A stretch of 64,000 bases of DNA from Duganella sp. BJB480 (GCA_003416985.1 QVIN01000001.1:1-64000); one strand, 5' to 3'; counted from the first letter of the stretch, positions 7,388 to 16,650 are shown. The notes: generated by a model not told the origin, from the letters alone. Made by a program: numbers and translations.

Positions 7388-9565
7388 TCAGGGCGCCTCG
7401 CCGGCGATCAGGCGCAGGATGTGCTCGGCATGCACGGGCTTGACCAGGTGCTGCTCGAAGCCGGCCGCGTCCGCGCGCTCGCGGTCGATCGCCTGGCCGT
7501 AGCCGGTCAGCGCGAACAGGCGGCAGGGGTGGCCTTCGAGGCGCTGGCGGATCTTGCCGGCCAACTCGTAGCCGCTCATCGTCGGCAGCCCGATGTCGAG
7601 CACGGCGATCTGCGGCAGCACGCTGTCGAGATGGGCGAGCGCTGCCAGCGGCTCGTTGAACACCTGGACGTCATGCCCGTGCAGCTCCAGCAAACTGGCC
7701 ATCAGGCTGACGGCGTCGAGGTTGTCGTCGACCAGCAGGATGCGCTTGCGCTGCGCCGCGCCGGCGGCGGGCTGCGTCGCCTCACGGTCCGGCGCGGCGT
7801 CGGCCGCCTGCGTCAGGCGGGGCAGGCGCAGGCGGAACTCGCTGCCCTGGCCGGGCCCGGCGCTGCGCGCCTCGACCCCGCCGCCGTGCAGGCCCACCAG
7901 GTTGTTCACCAGCGCCAGGCCGACGCCCAGCCCGCCGGTGGAGCGGTCGGTGTCGCGCCGGTCCTGGTAGAACAGGTCGAACACATGGGGCAGGGCGTCG
8001 GCGGCGATGCCGATGCCGTTGTCCGCCACGCTGACATGCACGTGCTCGCGGTCGCCGCTGGCGGCCAGGCGGATGTCGCCGCCGGGCGGGGTGTAGCGCG
8101 CCGCGTTGGTCAGCAGGTTGGCGATGATCTGCACCAGGCGCACATGGTCGCCGCGCACCGGCAGCGGCCCCTGCACGTCGACGCTGAAGCGGTGCTGGCG
8201 ATTGTCCAGCAGGGGCGCGACCATTTCCACCGCCTTGTCGATGATCTGCGCCAGGTCCAGCGCCTCCGTCTGGAGCACGATGCTGCCGGTGTTGACGCGC
8301 GAGACGTCGAGCAGGTCGTCCACCAGGCGGATCAGGTGCGTGAGCTGGCGGCCGATGATGTCGTGCGCCACGCTGTGGCCGCCCTGGCGGCGAATCACCT
8401 CCAGCGCGGTCAGGATCGGCGACAGCGGATTGCGCAGCTCGTGGCCCAGCATGGCGAGGAACTCGTCCTTGGCGCGGCCGCTGGCGGCCAGCTCGGCCAT
8501 CAGCGCCTCGCGCTCGGCCTGCGCCTCGTCGCGCTGGTGGCGTTCGGTCGCGTCGCGCGTGAAGCAGCGGGTGTAGCGCAGCGCGCCGTCCTCGAAATGG
8601 CCGTTCGAGCTGATCAGGACGTGCTTGATGCCGCCGTCCTTGCAGCGCAGGCGCGCCGGCATGTCGCGCACGGTGTCGCCGGCCTTGAGCCGGGCCAGGA
8701 TGTCGTCGATGACCGGGGCGTCGGCGTGGAAGGCGGCGATGTGGTGGCCGACATATTCCTCCCAGCGGTAGCCGAGCAGGCGCAGCTCCGCCTGGTTGGC
8801 CCAGAGGATGGTGCCGTCGGCGCCGACCTGGTGGATGCTCTCGGCGGCGTTTTCGACGAAGTCGGCCAGTTCGCGTTCGCGCTGCGCCAGCGCGCTTTCG
8901 GCGGCGCGGCGGCGCGCGATCTCGGCGCCGAGCGACAGCGCCTGCTGCTCCAGTTCGAGCAGGCGTTGCTGCGGATTGTGGGACGGCGGCGCCTCGGCCG
9001 CGCAGTGGGCGGCGTGGTCGTGCAGCGCGCAGACGTGGCGGAAGGTGTCCGCCATGGCGGCGTTGGGAAACTGGCTCCACGGATAGGCGCAGAACAGCGT
9101 GAAGCGGTTGCGCCGGGCCAGCTCGTTCCACAACTCCTCCAGCCGGACGGCGGCGCTGTAGCGGCCGCGCTCGCACAGCAGGGCGACCATTTCGCCGAAC
9201 GCGTGGATGGTGGCCGAGTCCGCCGCGAGCTCGCGCACCAGCTGGCCGACCGTGGCGTCGAACAGCTTGGCGTCGGGCCAGTCGTCGACCAGGAAGGAGG
9301 ACAGCGTCTGCTCGGCGTCGCGCGTCGCCAGCCGGGCGCCGGGATCGCTTGCGCCCGCCTCGGCCTGCAGGCGGGCCAGGCGCCGACGCAGCGCCACCAG
9401 ATGCTCGGCGGTGGCGATGACGATGCTGGCGCCGCCGGCGGCGAGGGCCTGGTGGACGAACGGGGCGACCTCGTCGAGCAGCAGGCTGTCGTCCTTGTAG
9501 AACCGGACGAAGTGCGAGGAACCATGGGTGGCAAGGGACAGGGGTGAGGGGTCGAGCTCCGCCAT
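7388..9565 (-). CDS. Hybrid sensor histidine kinase: MEDS-PAS-HisKA-HATPase-REC
   Basis: A 725-residue cytoplasmic hybrid kinase. Residues ~15-180 resemble a MEDS (DcmR-type) sensory domain ([11 protein letters not shown], then DDWPDAKLF and [10 protein letters not shown]). A PAS domain spans ~230-350. HisKA has phospho-acceptor His375 in [11 protein letters not shown]. The HATPase part has DNGIGI and [12 protein letters not shown]-terminal receiver domain carries Asp657 in [13 protein letters not shown] and the later KP motif. No transmembrane segment is visible. It would sense a soluble signal and pass phosphate through its own receiver; no partner output regulator is adjacent. The start follows AAAGGA. 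Confidence 0.9.
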   Translation of the reverse strand: MAELDPSPLSLATHGSSHFVRFYKDDSLLLDEVAPFVHQALAAGGASIVIATAEHLVALRRRLARLQAEAGASDPGARLATRDAEQTLSSFLVDDWPDAKLFDATVGQLVRELAADSATIHAFGEMVALLCERGRYSAAVRLEELWNELARRNRFTLFCAYPWSQFPNAAMADTFRHVCALHDHAAHCAAEAPPSHNPQQRLLELEQQALSLGAEIARRRAAESALAQRERELADFVENAAESIHQVGADGTILWANQAELRLLGYRWEEYVGHHIAAFHADAPVIDDILARLKAGDTVRDMPARLRCKDGGIKHVLISSNGHFEDGALRYTRCFTRDATERHQRDEAQAEREALMAELAASGRAKDEFLAMLGHELRNPLSPILTALEVIRRQGGHSVAHDIIGRQLTHLIRLVDDLLDVSRVNTGSIVLQTEALDLAQIIDKAVEMVAPLLDNRQHRFSVDVQGPLPVRGDHVRLVQIIANLLTNAARYTPPGGDIRLAASGDREHVHVSVADNGIGIAADALPHVFDLFYQDRRDTDRSTGGLGVGLALVNNLVGLHGGGVEARSAGPGQGSEFRLRLPRLTQAADAAPDREATQPAAGAAQRKRILLVDDNLDAVSLMASLLELHGHDVQVFNEPLAALAHLDSVLPQIAVLDIGLPTMSGYELAGKIRQRLEGHPCRLFALTGYGQAIDRERADAAGFEQHLVKPVHAEHILRLIAGEAP

Positions 9566-9599
9566 GATGGTCCTTTCGCGGTGGGTGGGGACAGGGACC

Positions 9600-10250
9600 T
9601 TACAGGGAGCGCAGCTGGCCGTTGACGATCTTCACCTGGTCGCCCGAGCGCCATTGCGGTTGGGACGACTGGTGCAGCACGCGTTTCTTGCCATTGTCCA
9701 GGCGCACCACGATCTCCCAGCTGTGCGTGGTTTTCATATTGCCTTCGACCTGGTTGCCGGCCACCGCGCCGCCGACCGCGCCGGCCACCGTGGCCAGTTG
9801 ACGGCCGTGGCCGCTGCCGATCTGGTTGCCCAGCAGGCCGCCCAGGATGGCGCCGCCGGCCGCGCCCACGCCGCTACCCTGGCCGCGGTGCTCGATCGAG
9901 CGCACCGATTCCACCACGCCGCAGCCGCCGCAGACGGCCGGGGCCTGTTGGGCCACGCGTTCCTGCGGCGCTGCTTGTTCCTGCTGTCGCGGCTGTTGTT
10001 GCTCCTGCTGCTGCGTCGGATACGGCGCGGCGTTGCCGGCGTAGCCGGCTGGTTGCGGCGCGCCTTGCTGCTCCTGCGGCGGCACCGACGACAGCTGGCC
10101 CGGCATCGGCGCGGCGCCGGGCACGGTGGCGCTGGAGGTCGGCAGCCAGCCCATGATGGCGGCGCTGCCGACGCCGCAGAACAGCACCACCGCGACGGCG
10201 GCGATGACCATGATCGGGTGGAGTTTGGGCTTGTTGGTTGGGGTGTCCAT
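9600..10250 (-). CDS. Glycine-zipper 2TM-domain envelope protein
   Basis: A 216-residue protein. An N-terminal transmembrane anchor (IMVIAAVAVVLFCGVGSAA) is followed by a Pro/Gln-rich linker (~45-100). The VCGGCGVVESV segment leads into a glycine zipper (GAAGGAILGGLLGNQIG ... VAGAVGGAVAGNQVEG, ~125-165). A C-terminal small beta domain ends in GDQVKIVNGQLRSL. This is the SlyB/PCP-like glycine-zipper architecture of envelope proteins induced by stress. The protein at 18366-18815 shares the same zipper and C-terminal domain but is a lipoprotein. It is divergent from the Crp/Fnr gene with a shared palindrome (site C). Confidence 0.85.
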   Translation of the reverse strand: MDTPTNKPKLHPIMVIAAVAVVLFCGVGSAAIMGWLPTSSATVPGAAPMPGQLSSVPPQEQQGAPQPAGYAGNAAPYPTQQQEQQQPRQQEQAAPQERVAQQAPAVCGGCGVVESVRSIEHRGQGSGVGAAGGAILGGLLGNQIGSGHGRQLATVAGAVGGAVAGNQVEGNMKTTHSWEIVVRLDNGKKRVLHQSSQPQWRSGDQVKIVNGQLRSL

Positions 10251-10322
10251 GATGTGTCCTGTTATTGATGTTTAGGGTAATGCACTGCACGCCGGATTTT
10301 CCCTGAAGACTAGGTCTGCTTC

Positions 10323-10338
10323 CGTGCGTCACCGTACA
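10323..10338. promoter_or_regulatory. Regulon palindrome site C (CGTGCG-N4-CGTACA)
   Basis: A 16-base palindrome between the divergent glycine-zipper gene (73 bp from its start) and the Crp/Fnr gene (34 bp from its start). This is the expected position for autoregulation. Confidence 0.6.
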
Positions 10339-10371
10339 TACACGGCAAATCGCAGCCATTACGCTGACCCC

Positions 10372-11121
10372 ATGCATACCCATCCTTCCTTTTTTTCCGA
10401 CGACGACAGGGCGCCGGCCCGGCCGGCGTTGAACCGCTTGTTGTCCAGCCTGGCCGATGACGACCAGGGCAAGCTGCTGGCGCTGTGCGACACGGTGCGG
10501 GTGGACGTGGGCGAGGTGCTGTATGAACCGGGCCAGGCGATCCGCCATGTGTACTTTCCGGTCGACAGCCTGATCTCGCTGCTGGCGGTGGCCGAGGGCC
10601 GCATGACGCTGGAGGTGGGATCGGTGGGGCAGGAGGGCATGATAGGCGCGTCGGTGGCGCTGGGCCACGAACTGGCGCTGGTGCGCGCGGTGGTGCAGCG
10701 CGCCGGCCGCGCCAGCCGCATCGCCGTGGCCGACTTCCGCGCCGAGTTCAAGCGCAACGAGGCGCTGCAGCGGCTGCTGTACCGCTATACCGACACCTTG
10801 CTGGCGCAGGCGATCCAGATCGCCGTCTGCAGCCGTTTCCACGTGCTGGAGGCGCGCCTGGCGCGCACGCTGCTGATCACGCGCGACCGTCTGCAATCGG
10901 AGAAGTTCCACCTGACCCACGAGTTCCTGGCGCATGCGCTGGGCGTGCGGCGGGTGGGCGTGACCAAGGCGGCCAGTGCGCTGCAACAGCAGAAATTGAT
11001 CTCCTACAGCCGCGGCAATATCGAGATCCTCGATTCCACCGGGCTGGAGGCGGCGTCCTGCCGCTGCTATGAGCTGGTCAAGGACAAGGGGGCCATGGGC
11101 ATGGCCAAGGTGTTCCTGTGA
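10372..11121 (+). CDS. Crp/Fnr-family transcriptional regulator
   Basis: A 249-residue regulator. The cyclic-nucleotide-binding-like beta-roll lies at ~25-150 (VLYEPGQAIRHVYFPVDSLI, then GQEGMIGASV), the dimer helix at ~155-185, and a winged helix at ~185-235 (LTHEFLAHALGVRRVGVTKA). The Arg-Glu of the CRP recognition helix is replaced (RRVGV), so its target should differ from the CRP site. No Fnr-type Cys cluster is present. The start is set at the ATG at 10372; an earlier GTG at 10324 would overlap palindrome site C. I infer that it binds the recurring YGTRCG-N4-CGNAC sites in this window. Confidence 0.85.
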   Translation: MHTHPSFFSDDDRAPARPALNRLLSSLADDDQGKLLALCDTVRVDVGEVLYEPGQAIRHVYFPVDSLISLLAVAEGRMTLEVGSVGQEGMIGASVALGHELALVRAVVQRAGRASRIAVADFRAEFKRNEALQRLLYRYTDTLLAQAIQIAVCSRFHVLEARLARTLLITRDRLQSEKFHLTHEFLAHALGVRRVGVTKAASALQQQKLISYSRGNIEILDSTGLEAASCRCYELVKDKGAMGMAKVFL

Positions 11122-11124
11122 GGC

Positions 11125-11346
11125 TTAACGGGGCGGCTTGCTGACCTGGTTGCCGATCACGCCGCCGACCGCGGCGCCGCCCACGGTGCCGACCGCGCTG
11201 CCGCCGGTCAGCACCGAGCCGGCCACGGCGCCGACGCCGGCGCCGACCGCGGTGTTACGGTCCTGGTTGGACATGCCCGCGCAGGCGCTCAGGCCCAGCG
11301 TGGCCGCCACGATGGCGGCGCTCGATACGATGCGTTTGGTATTCAT
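11125..11346 (-). CDS. Small glycine-zipper lipoprotein (OsmB-like)
   Basis: A 73-residue lipoprotein with lipobox L-S-A-C (signal MNTKRIVSSAAIVAATLGL). Its mature part is almost entirely a glycine zipper (AVGAGVGAVAGSVLTGGSA, then GGAAVGGVIGNQVSKPP). The ATG follows AAGGAGA. It resembles E. coli OsmB and the 17-kDa antigen-like glycine-zipper lipoproteins in size and composition. It is probably an envelope protein induced under osmotic or stationary-phase stress. The stop lies three bases beyond the Crp/Fnr stop codon, so the genes converge. Confidence 0.85.
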   Translation of the reverse strand: MNTKRIVSSAAIVAATLGLSACAGMSNQDRNTAVGAGVGAVAGSVLTGGSAVGTVGGAAVGGVIGNQVSKPPR

Positions 11347-11451
11347 GATGTTCTCCTTGCTGATGGAGGCGCGAGTGGTGACGTGCGCCAATACCGGAAG
11401 CGTACGCAGGAATCATGGTTCGCTCCGTTCGGCAGCACACATAGAGGCGTC

Positions 11452-13488
11452 CTAGCGCCGGGGCGATTTCCCCGGCGGCGGCGCCACCGGCTTGCCGCCC
11501 TGCTGCGCCAGCAGCGTGGCGCAGCCGGTGGTCTCGCCGGGACCGGCGTTGATCAGCGGCAGGATGGCCGCCACCGGCGCCACCGCCGCCAGCGCCAGCG
11601 CGCCGCCCGCGCGCAGCGCCAGCACGCCCTTGTCGACGCTGACGGCCGGCTCCTTGAAGGTGCCGCGCACGTAGATCGGCGCCCGCAGCGAGATCACCCG
11701 CACGCCCTTGGCGTCGGGCCGCAAGGTCAGGTCCATCTTCTCGTTGCCGAGGTTGACGGTGCCGGCGATGTCGATCTTGGCGTCCGAGGTGTCGACCACG
11801 AACAGCCGCGAGCGCATCAGGCCGTTGTTGACGCCGAAGTCCGTCACCATGCAGTTGAGCTTGACCTGCTTGTCGCCGACCAGCTTGGTCAGCACGACGT
11901 TGCCGATGTTCAGGCCCATCTCCTCCAGCAACAGCTTGCTGACGCTGCCCTCGTTGATCACGCCCTTTAGTTCGCCGTTGGACGTGCCCAGCAGGCCGGC
12001 CACCGAGTTGCCGGTGGCCGACAGCGAGATGTCGGCGTTGACCTCGCCCACCGTGGCCTGCATCTCCTCGATGCGCGGGAACAGCTGGCGCAGCTTGAGG
12101 TGGCGCGCGGCGGCGCTCAGCTCGGCGCCGATGGCGTCGCGGTTGACCTTGCCGCTGCCGTCCAGCCTGACCCTGGACGTGAAGCGGCCGCCGGCGATGT
12201 CGAAGTCCAGCGGCTTGAGCGACAGCACGCCGTCCCGCATGTCGATCACCGTGTCGAGGTTGGCGATCGGCAGGTCCTTGTCGCGCGTGATGCGCAGCGC
12301 CTTGAAGCCGACGTCGGCGTCCAGCGCGGTCCAGCGCTCGGTCTTGAACGGTTCCACCGGCAGCACGCGGTCGCCCGGCTGCACCGGCGCCACGCCGCGC
12401 GCCTGCTTGCTGGCGTTGGAGTCGGCGCCGATCAGCGGGCCCAGGTCGGAGAACTGCAGCAGCTTCGACTGCACCGCGCCCGTCAGCAGCGGGCGCGGCA
12501 GCGATTGGCCGTAGCGGTATTCGAGCTTGCCGGCGATGTCGGAATGGCCGACGCGGCCGGTGAAGCGGTCGTAGATCCAGCGGTTCTCGCGCGCGCCCAG
12601 GTGGCCGGTCAGGTGGCCCTCGGTGGCGTAGGCCGGGGTCTCCGGCAGCAGCACGCCGGTCAGCGCGTACAGCCGCGCCATGCTGGGGCCGGACAGCTTG
12701 AGGCGCATGTCGAGCGCGGTCAGCGCGGACGGCCGGGTCAGCGTGCCGGTCACGGCGATGCTGTTGCCGCCGACGTTGATGTTGGCCGCCAGCGGGTAGG
12801 GCGTGGCCTGCTGCTGCAGCGACAGCACCGCGCCGGCCTTGCCGCCGCCGGTGACGTCCTGCTGGTTCCACTTGCCGCGCAGGGTCCACGCCACGCCGTA
12901 GGTGGGGTCGGCGTTGAGGGTGTCGACGTCGGCCACCGCGTCGACCCGCGTCAGCGCGTCGCTGTAGTGCACCGTGCCCTTGTCGAGCACCACGCGCTGC
13001 AGGTCCAGCTTCCACGGCGAGGGCTTGTCGGCCGGCTTGAAGGTCCAGTTGTTGGCGCCGTCGGCCTTGCGCTGCAGCCACACCACCGGCGTGTCGAAGC
13101 GCAGCACCGGGATGGACAGCTTGTGCTCCAGCAGCGGCAGCAGGTCGATCGCGAACGAGAACCGGCCGACGCTGGCCATCTCGGCCGGCGCCGCCCAGCC
13201 GGACGGGTTGCCGACATGGACGTCGCGCGCCACCAGGTGCGGCAGCGGCAGGTAGTCGCGCCAGGTGCGGTCGGCGTCGCCGCGGCCCTGGCGTTCCCAT
13301 GTCAGCGACAGCTCGCCGCGGATGGCGAACGGGCGGTCGATGGCCTCGCTGACCTTGTCGTTGAGCCAGGGGCGGGCGCGGTTCCAGTCGTAGTTGAGCA
13401 GGACGATCACGGCGATGGCGGGCACGGCGACGAGGACGCCGGCGGCGGCGAGCGCGATGCGGGTGCGGCGGCTGAACGGGGAGGGCAT
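11452..13488 (-). CDS. AsmA-family envelope protein
   Basis: A 678-residue protein with a single N-terminal transmembrane helix (IALAAAGVLVAVPAIAVIVLL). The long beta-rich periplasmic body has the family hallmarks: RPFAIRGELSLTW near the N-terminus, and NVGLNIGN/VTDFGVNNG/INLGNEKMDLTLRP-like repeats in the C-terminal AsmA-2 region. AsmA/TamB-type proteins bridge the periplasm and are implicated in phospholipid transport to, or assembly of, the outer membrane. The ATG has AAGG upstream. It is divergent from the DUF4398/OmpA operon, sharing palindrome site G (59 bp from the start). Confidence 0.88.
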   Translation of the reverse strand: MPSPFSRRTRIALAAAGVLVAVPAIAVIVLLNYDWNRARPWLNDKVSEAIDRPFAIRGELSLTWERQGRGDADRTWRDYLPLPHLVARDVHVGNPSGWAAPAEMASVGRFSFAIDLLPLLEHKLSIPVLRFDTPVVWLQRKADGANNWTFKPADKPSPWKLDLQRVVLDKGTVHYSDALTRVDAVADVDTLNADPTYGVAWTLRGKWNQQDVTGGGKAGAVLSLQQQATPYPLAANINVGGNSIAVTGTLTRPSALTALDMRLKLSGPSMARLYALTGVLLPETPAYATEGHLTGHLGARENRWIYDRFTGRVGHSDIAGKLEYRYGQSLPRPLLTGAVQSKLLQFSDLGPLIGADSNASKQARGVAPVQPGDRVLPVEPFKTERWTALDADVGFKALRITRDKDLPIANLDTVIDMRDGVLSLKPLDFDIAGGRFTSRVRLDGSGKVNRDAIGAELSAAARHLKLRQLFPRIEEMQATVGEVNADISLSATGNSVAGLLGTSNGELKGVINEGSVSKLLLEEMGLNIGNVVLTKLVGDKQVKLNCMVTDFGVNNGLMRSRLFVVDTSDAKIDIAGTVNLGNEKMDLTLRPDAKGVRVISLRAPIYVRGTFKEPAVSVDKGVLALRAGGALALAAVAPVAAILPLINAGPGETTGCATLLAQQGGKPVAPPPGKSPRR

Positions 13489-13546
13489 GGCTGGGCCTTT
13501 TCTTATTGGAGTGGCGTCATTTTACTAGCCCGGGCCAGATGCGCAA

Positions 13547-13562
13547 TGTGCGGCACCGTACT
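13547..13562. promoter_or_regulatory. Regulon palindrome site G (TGTGCG-N4-CGTACT)
   Basis: A 16-base palindrome 59 bp from the asmA-like start and 65 bp from the DUF4398 lipoprotein start, in a divergent promoter region. Confidence 0.6.
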
Positions 13563-13626
13563 GAAGCTGCCGCGCCATGGGCCTATAACGTCAACCTGCG
13601 ATATGAACTTTTAAAGGAGAACAATA

Positions 13627-14016
13627 ATGACGACCATCCATCACCGTTACGCCGGCCTGTGCGCTCTTGCCGCCCTGCTGGGCCTGTCCGCCTGCGCCAG
13701 CGACAAGACGCCGGCCACCGCCGACGTCGCCGTTTCGCGCGCCGCCGTCGCCAACGCCACCAGCGCCGGCGCCGCCGACCTGGCCCCGGCCGAGATGCAA
13801 TCGGCGCGCGAGAAGCTGATGCGCGCCAACCAGGCGCTGGCGGCCAAGGACTACAAGACCGCGCAGGACCTGGCCAACCAGGCCTCGGCCGACGCCCAGC
13901 TGGCGCAGAGCAAGGCCAGCTCGACCAAGGCCACCATGGCGGCGGACGAGCTGCAGCAGAGCATCCGCGCGCTGCGTGAAGAACTGAACCGCACCAACGC
14001 CACGACCCAACAATAA
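13627..14016 (+). CDS. DUF4398 lipoprotein
   Basis: A 129-residue lipoprotein with lipobox L-S-A-C near residue 23. The helical, Ala-rich body contains the DUF4398 signature around LAPAEMQSAREKLMRANQAL and AQDLANQASADAQLAQSKA. It is probably an outer-membrane-anchored coiled-coil protein of unknown function. It is the first gene of an operon with the OmpA-like protein, whose N-terminal half repeats the same DUF4398-like helical pattern (13-bp gap). A good ribosome-binding site (AAAGGAGA) precedes the ATG. Confidence 0.85.
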   Translation: MTTIHHRYAGLCALAALLGLSACASDKTPATADVAVSRAAVANATSAGAADLAPAEMQSAREKLMRANQALAAKDYKTAQDLANQASADAQLAQSKASSTKATMAADELQQSIRALREELNRTNATTQQ

Positions 14017-14028
14017 AGGAACACGATC

Positions 14029-14937
14029 ATGAAAACCCCTCACCACAAAAACCTGCGCCTCCTCCCCGTCGCGTTCGCGCTGGCCGTGATGGTGGCCGCC
14101 TGCAGCACCACGCCCACCACCACCAGCCTGCTCGACCAGACCCGCGGCGACTTCATGGCCGCGCAGAGCACGCCATCGGTGGCGGCCAACGCGCCGCTGG
14201 AGTTCAAGGCCGCGTCCGACGCGCTGGACCGCGCCAACGCCGCCGCCGCGCAAAAGGAAAGCCTGAACGAGATCGACAAGCTGGCCTACATCGCCAAGCA
14301 GAAGATCGCCACCGCGCAGGAAGTGGCCAAGCAGAAGCAGGCCGAGAACGAGATGGCCAACGCCGGCCGCCAGCGCGACGAGATCCGCCTGGAGCAGCGC
14401 ACCGCCGAGGCCAACCAGGCCAAGTCGCAGGCCAACCTGGCCAAGGCCGATGCCGACGCGGCGCGCGCCCAGGCCGACGCCGCCGCCAACAGCGCGCGCG
14501 ACGAGGCCGCCAAGAACGCCGCGCTGCAGCAGCAGCTGGCCGACCTGCAGGCCAAGCAGACCGACCGCGGCATCGTCATCACGCTGAACGACGTGTTGTT
14601 CAATGTCGACCGCGCCGAACTCAGCGCGGAGGGCATGCGCACCGTGCAGAAGATGGCCGACGTGCTGCTGCAGGAACCGCAAAGCGCGGTGCTGATCGAA
14701 GGCTTCACCGACAGCACCGGCACCGCTTCGCACAACCTGGAGCTGTCGCAGCGCCGCGCCGAGTCGGTGCGCAACGCGCTGATCGGGCTGGGCGTGCCCA
14801 GCAACAAGATCGCCACGCGCGGCTACGGCGAAGCCTATCCGGTCGCCAGCAACGCCGATGCCGGCAGCCGCCAGTTGAACCGCCGCGTCGAGATCGTGCT
14901 GTCGCAGAACGGCGCGCCGATCGCCAACCGCCACTAA
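14029..14937 (+). CDS. DUF4398-OmpA peptidoglycan-binding lipoprotein
   Basis: A 302-residue protein. The lipoprotein signal ends V-A-A-C near residue 25. A DUF4398-like region is followed by a long Ala/Lys/Glu-rich coiled coil (~60-180) and a C-terminal OmpA domain (~185-295). The OmpA domain shows VLFNVDRAELSAEG, GFTDSTGTASHNLELSQRRA and GYGEAYPVASN, so it should hold diaminopimelate in peptidoglycan. It follows the DUF4398 lipoprotein by 13 bp and precedes the ferritin-like gene. Together these form an outer-membrane/cell-wall tethering unit, likely under site G control. Confidence 0.9.
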   Translation: MKTPHHKNLRLLPVAFALAVMVAACSTTPTTTSLLDQTRGDFMAAQSTPSVAANAPLEFKAASDALDRANAAAAQKESLNEIDKLAYIAKQKIATAQEVAKQKQAENEMANAGRQRDEIRLEQRTAEANQAKSQANLAKADADAARAQADAAANSARDEAAKNAALQQQLADLQAKQTDRGIVITLNDVLFNVDRAELSAEGMRTVQKMADVLLQEPQSAVLIEGFTDSTGTASHNLELSQRRAESVRNALIGLGVPSNKIATRGYGEAYPVASNADAGSRQLNRRVEIVLSQNGAPIANRH

Positions 14938-14955
14938 CTTTGAAGGATGCATATC

Positions 14956-15483
14956 ATGGCTGAATCCACCCCCTCCGGCCTCGACAAGGAAGCCATCCGC
15001 GCCGCCGCGCGCAACCTGCAGGACGGCCCGGTCACGGCCGGCTACCAGGGCGACCGCCAGGCCGTCATCAAGATGCTCAACGACGCGCTGGCCACCGAGC
15101 TGGTGTGCGTGCTGCGCTACCAGCGCCACTACTACACGGTCACCGGGCGCGACAACGGCCCGATCAAGGCCGAGTTCCTGGAGCACGCCACCCAGGAGCA
15201 GGAACACGCCGACTGGCTGGCCGAACGCATCATCCAGCTGAACGGCCTACCTGATTTCAATCCAGCAACATTGCTCGCACGTAGCCATGCCGAGTATGAT
15301 GCATCTGACGATGTGCAGGCGATGATCAAGGCCAACCTGATCGCCGAGCGCGTCGCCATCGAGTCGTACCGGCAGATGATCGAGCAGATCGGCGCCAGCG
15401 ATCCGACCACACGTCATTTATTGATCAAGATCATGGCGGTGGAAGAGGAACACGCCGACGATATGCGCGATTTGCTGGGATAA
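14956..15483 (+). CDS. Ferritin-like / bacterioferritin-family protein
   Basis: A 175-residue four-helix protein of the ferritin-like superfamily. Di-iron ligand candidates are ATELVCVLRYQRHYY in helix A, ATQEQEHADWLAERI in helix B, IAERVAIESYRQMI in helix C and AVEEEHADDMRDLL in helix D, the usual E...E-x-x-H...E...E-x-x-H arrangement. It probably stores or detoxifies iron. The ATG at 14956 is favoured over 14947 because AAGGA (14943-14947) is 8 bases before it. Codons 98-120 (15247-15315) are strikingly AT-rich compared with the rest of the gene. Confidence 0.87.
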   Translation: MAESTPSGLDKEAIRAAARNLQDGPVTAGYQGDRQAVIKMLNDALATELVCVLRYQRHYYTVTGRDNGPIKAEFLEHATQEQEHADWLAERIIQLNGLPDFNPATLLARSHAEYDASDDVQAMIKANLIAERVAIESYRQMIEQIGASDPTTRHLLIKIMAVEEEHADDMRDLLG

Positions 15484-15544
15484 TGCATATTTTGCAGTTT
15501 GCTGTACAGTTTTCACTTCACACAACCATAACAGGAGCTCCATC

Positions 15545-15847
15545 ATGCTGGAACAAAACATCAGTACCGTGAACAACGACGTGAAAACTCTGGTCAAGGA
15601 TGCGCAAGCCTTGTTCACCGCCGCCACGGCGCTGACCGGCGAAAAGGCCGAGGAACTGCGCGGCCGCGGCATGCGCGCGCTCGACACGGCACTGGCCAAG
15701 GCCCACGAAGCCCAGCAAAGCGCGGTCGCCGCCAGCAAGGAAATGGCCAAGCAGGCCGACGTCTACGTCAAGGAAAACCCATGGCGTTCGATCGCCGCGG
15801 CGGCCGGCGTGGGCCTGCTGATCGGCGTGATCATCGGCCGCAAGTAA
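15545..15847 (+). CDS. DUF883 (ElaB/YqjD) ribosome- and membrane-associated protein
   Basis: A 100-residue protein with an amphipathic, charged helical body (VNNDVKTLVKDAQALFTAAT). A single C-terminal transmembrane helix ends in the family motif NPWRSIAAAAGVGLLIGVII. E. coli YqjD and ElaB of this family are tail-anchored in the inner membrane and bind ribosomes in stationary phase. The next two genes correspond in position to yqjE and yqjK. The ATG follows AGGAG. Confidence 0.88.
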   Translation: MLEQNISTVNNDVKTLVKDAQALFTAATALTGEKAEELRGRGMRALDTALAKAHEAQQSAVAASKEMAKQADVYVKENPWRSIAAAAGVGLLIGVIIGRK

Positions 15848-15853
15848 GCCATC

Positions 15854-16234
15854 GTGTCCGATGAGATGAACCGTCCGCCGGGTTTGATCGCTTCGCTGGG
15901 CAATATCGCCCGCAACAGCATCGGCCTGGTCCTGACCCGGCTGGAGCTGGCCGCGCTGGAATTGTCGCAGGTGCGCAATCACCTGCTGCAGCTGGTGCTG
16001 GTGTTCGCGCTGGCGGTGGTGGCGGGCTGCTTCGCGCTGGCCTACGGCACGGTGACCATCGCCTACCTGGCGTGGGACAGCCTGGGCTGGAAGATCCTGC
16101 CCATCATCACCGGCGTGTTCCTGCTGATCGCGATCGGCCTGATCCTGTATGCGCGCGGCATGATACGCAGCGGCAAACTGTCGATGCCGGCCACGATGGC
16201 CGAACTCAAGTCCGACCGCGACATGCTGTTGTAA
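15854..16234 (+). CDS. YqjE-like (phage holin superfamily, DUF1469) membrane protein
   Basis: A 126-residue protein with two strong transmembrane helices (~45-70 VLVFALAVVAGCFALAYGT and ~80-105 ILPIITGVFLLIAIGLILY) and short charged ends. It matches the holin-like YqjE family that accompanies yqjD. The GTG at 15854 is the first start in frame; an ATG at 15866 is an alternative, and neither has a clear Shine-Dalgarno. It sits 6 bp after the DUF883 gene and 12 bp before the next one, so it is in the operon. The biochemical role is unknown. Confidence 0.82.
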   Translation: MSDEMNRPPGLIASLGNIARNSIGLVLTRLELAALELSQVRNHLLQLVLVFALAVVAGCFALAYGTVTIAYLAWDSLGWKILPIITGVFLLIAIGLILYARGMIRSGKLSMPATMAELKSDRDMLL

Positions 16235-16246
16235 CCGGGAGAGCAG

Positions 16247-16618
16247 ATGAGCAAAGAAGCTGAACGCGCCGCCGTCGAGGCGGACAAGCAGCGTTTGATC
16301 CGCGAGGGCGAGCTGTACCGCATCAAGGTGGTGCACGCCAAGGCGCTGGTCGGCAACGCGCTGCAGCCGGACGCCTTGCTGCATGGCGCCGTCGAGCAGG
16401 CCATCGGCGTCGCCCAGGCCCGCCTCGGCGGCCTGTTGCAGCCGGGCGGCCTGCGGAACGTCAATTTCAAGGCGCTGCTGCCGTACGCGCTGACGGTGGG
16501 CTCCTACATCGCGCGCAAGCGCCTGGTCAAGCCGGCCATGGGCGTGGCGCTGGCCGCCGGCGTGGGCATGGCGTGGCTGTTGCGACGCCAGCCGGCGCCG
16601 CAGGACGAGCAGGAATGA
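16247..16618 (+). CDS. YqjK-position membrane-associated protein of unknown function
   Basis: A 123-residue protein, last of the YqjD/YqjE-like operon. The N-terminal half is charged and helical. It is followed by a Gly/Leu-rich segment and one C-terminal hydrophobic helix (AMGVALAAGVGMAWLLRRQ). No catalytic motif is visible. Its place after the DUF883 and YqjE-like genes, and its topology, suggest it is a YqjK counterpart, but sequence identity to that family was not obvious to me. A Shine-Dalgarno GGGAGAG precedes the ATG and a strong terminator follows the stop. Confidence 0.75.
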   Translation: MSKEAERAAVEADKQRLIREGELYRIKVVHAKALVGNALQPDALLHGAVEQAIGVAQARLGGLLQPGGLRNVNFKALLPYALTVGSYIARKRLVKPAMGVALAAGVGMAWLLRRQPAPQDEQE

Positions 16619-16625
16619 ACACCCC

Positions 16626-16650
16626 AACGCCGCAGCCGCGGCGTTTTTTT
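16626..16650 (+). terminator. Rho-independent terminator of the DUF883 operon
   Basis: AACGCCGC (16626-16633) pairs with GCGGCGTT (16638-16645) around a 4-base loop and runs into seven T residues (16644-16650). Confidence 0.9.

Noticed and set aside
11380..11404. CGTGCG and CGTACG near the small glycine-zipper lipoprotein as another regulon site
   Set aside because: The half-sites are 13 bases apart, not 4, so the spacing rule is broken.
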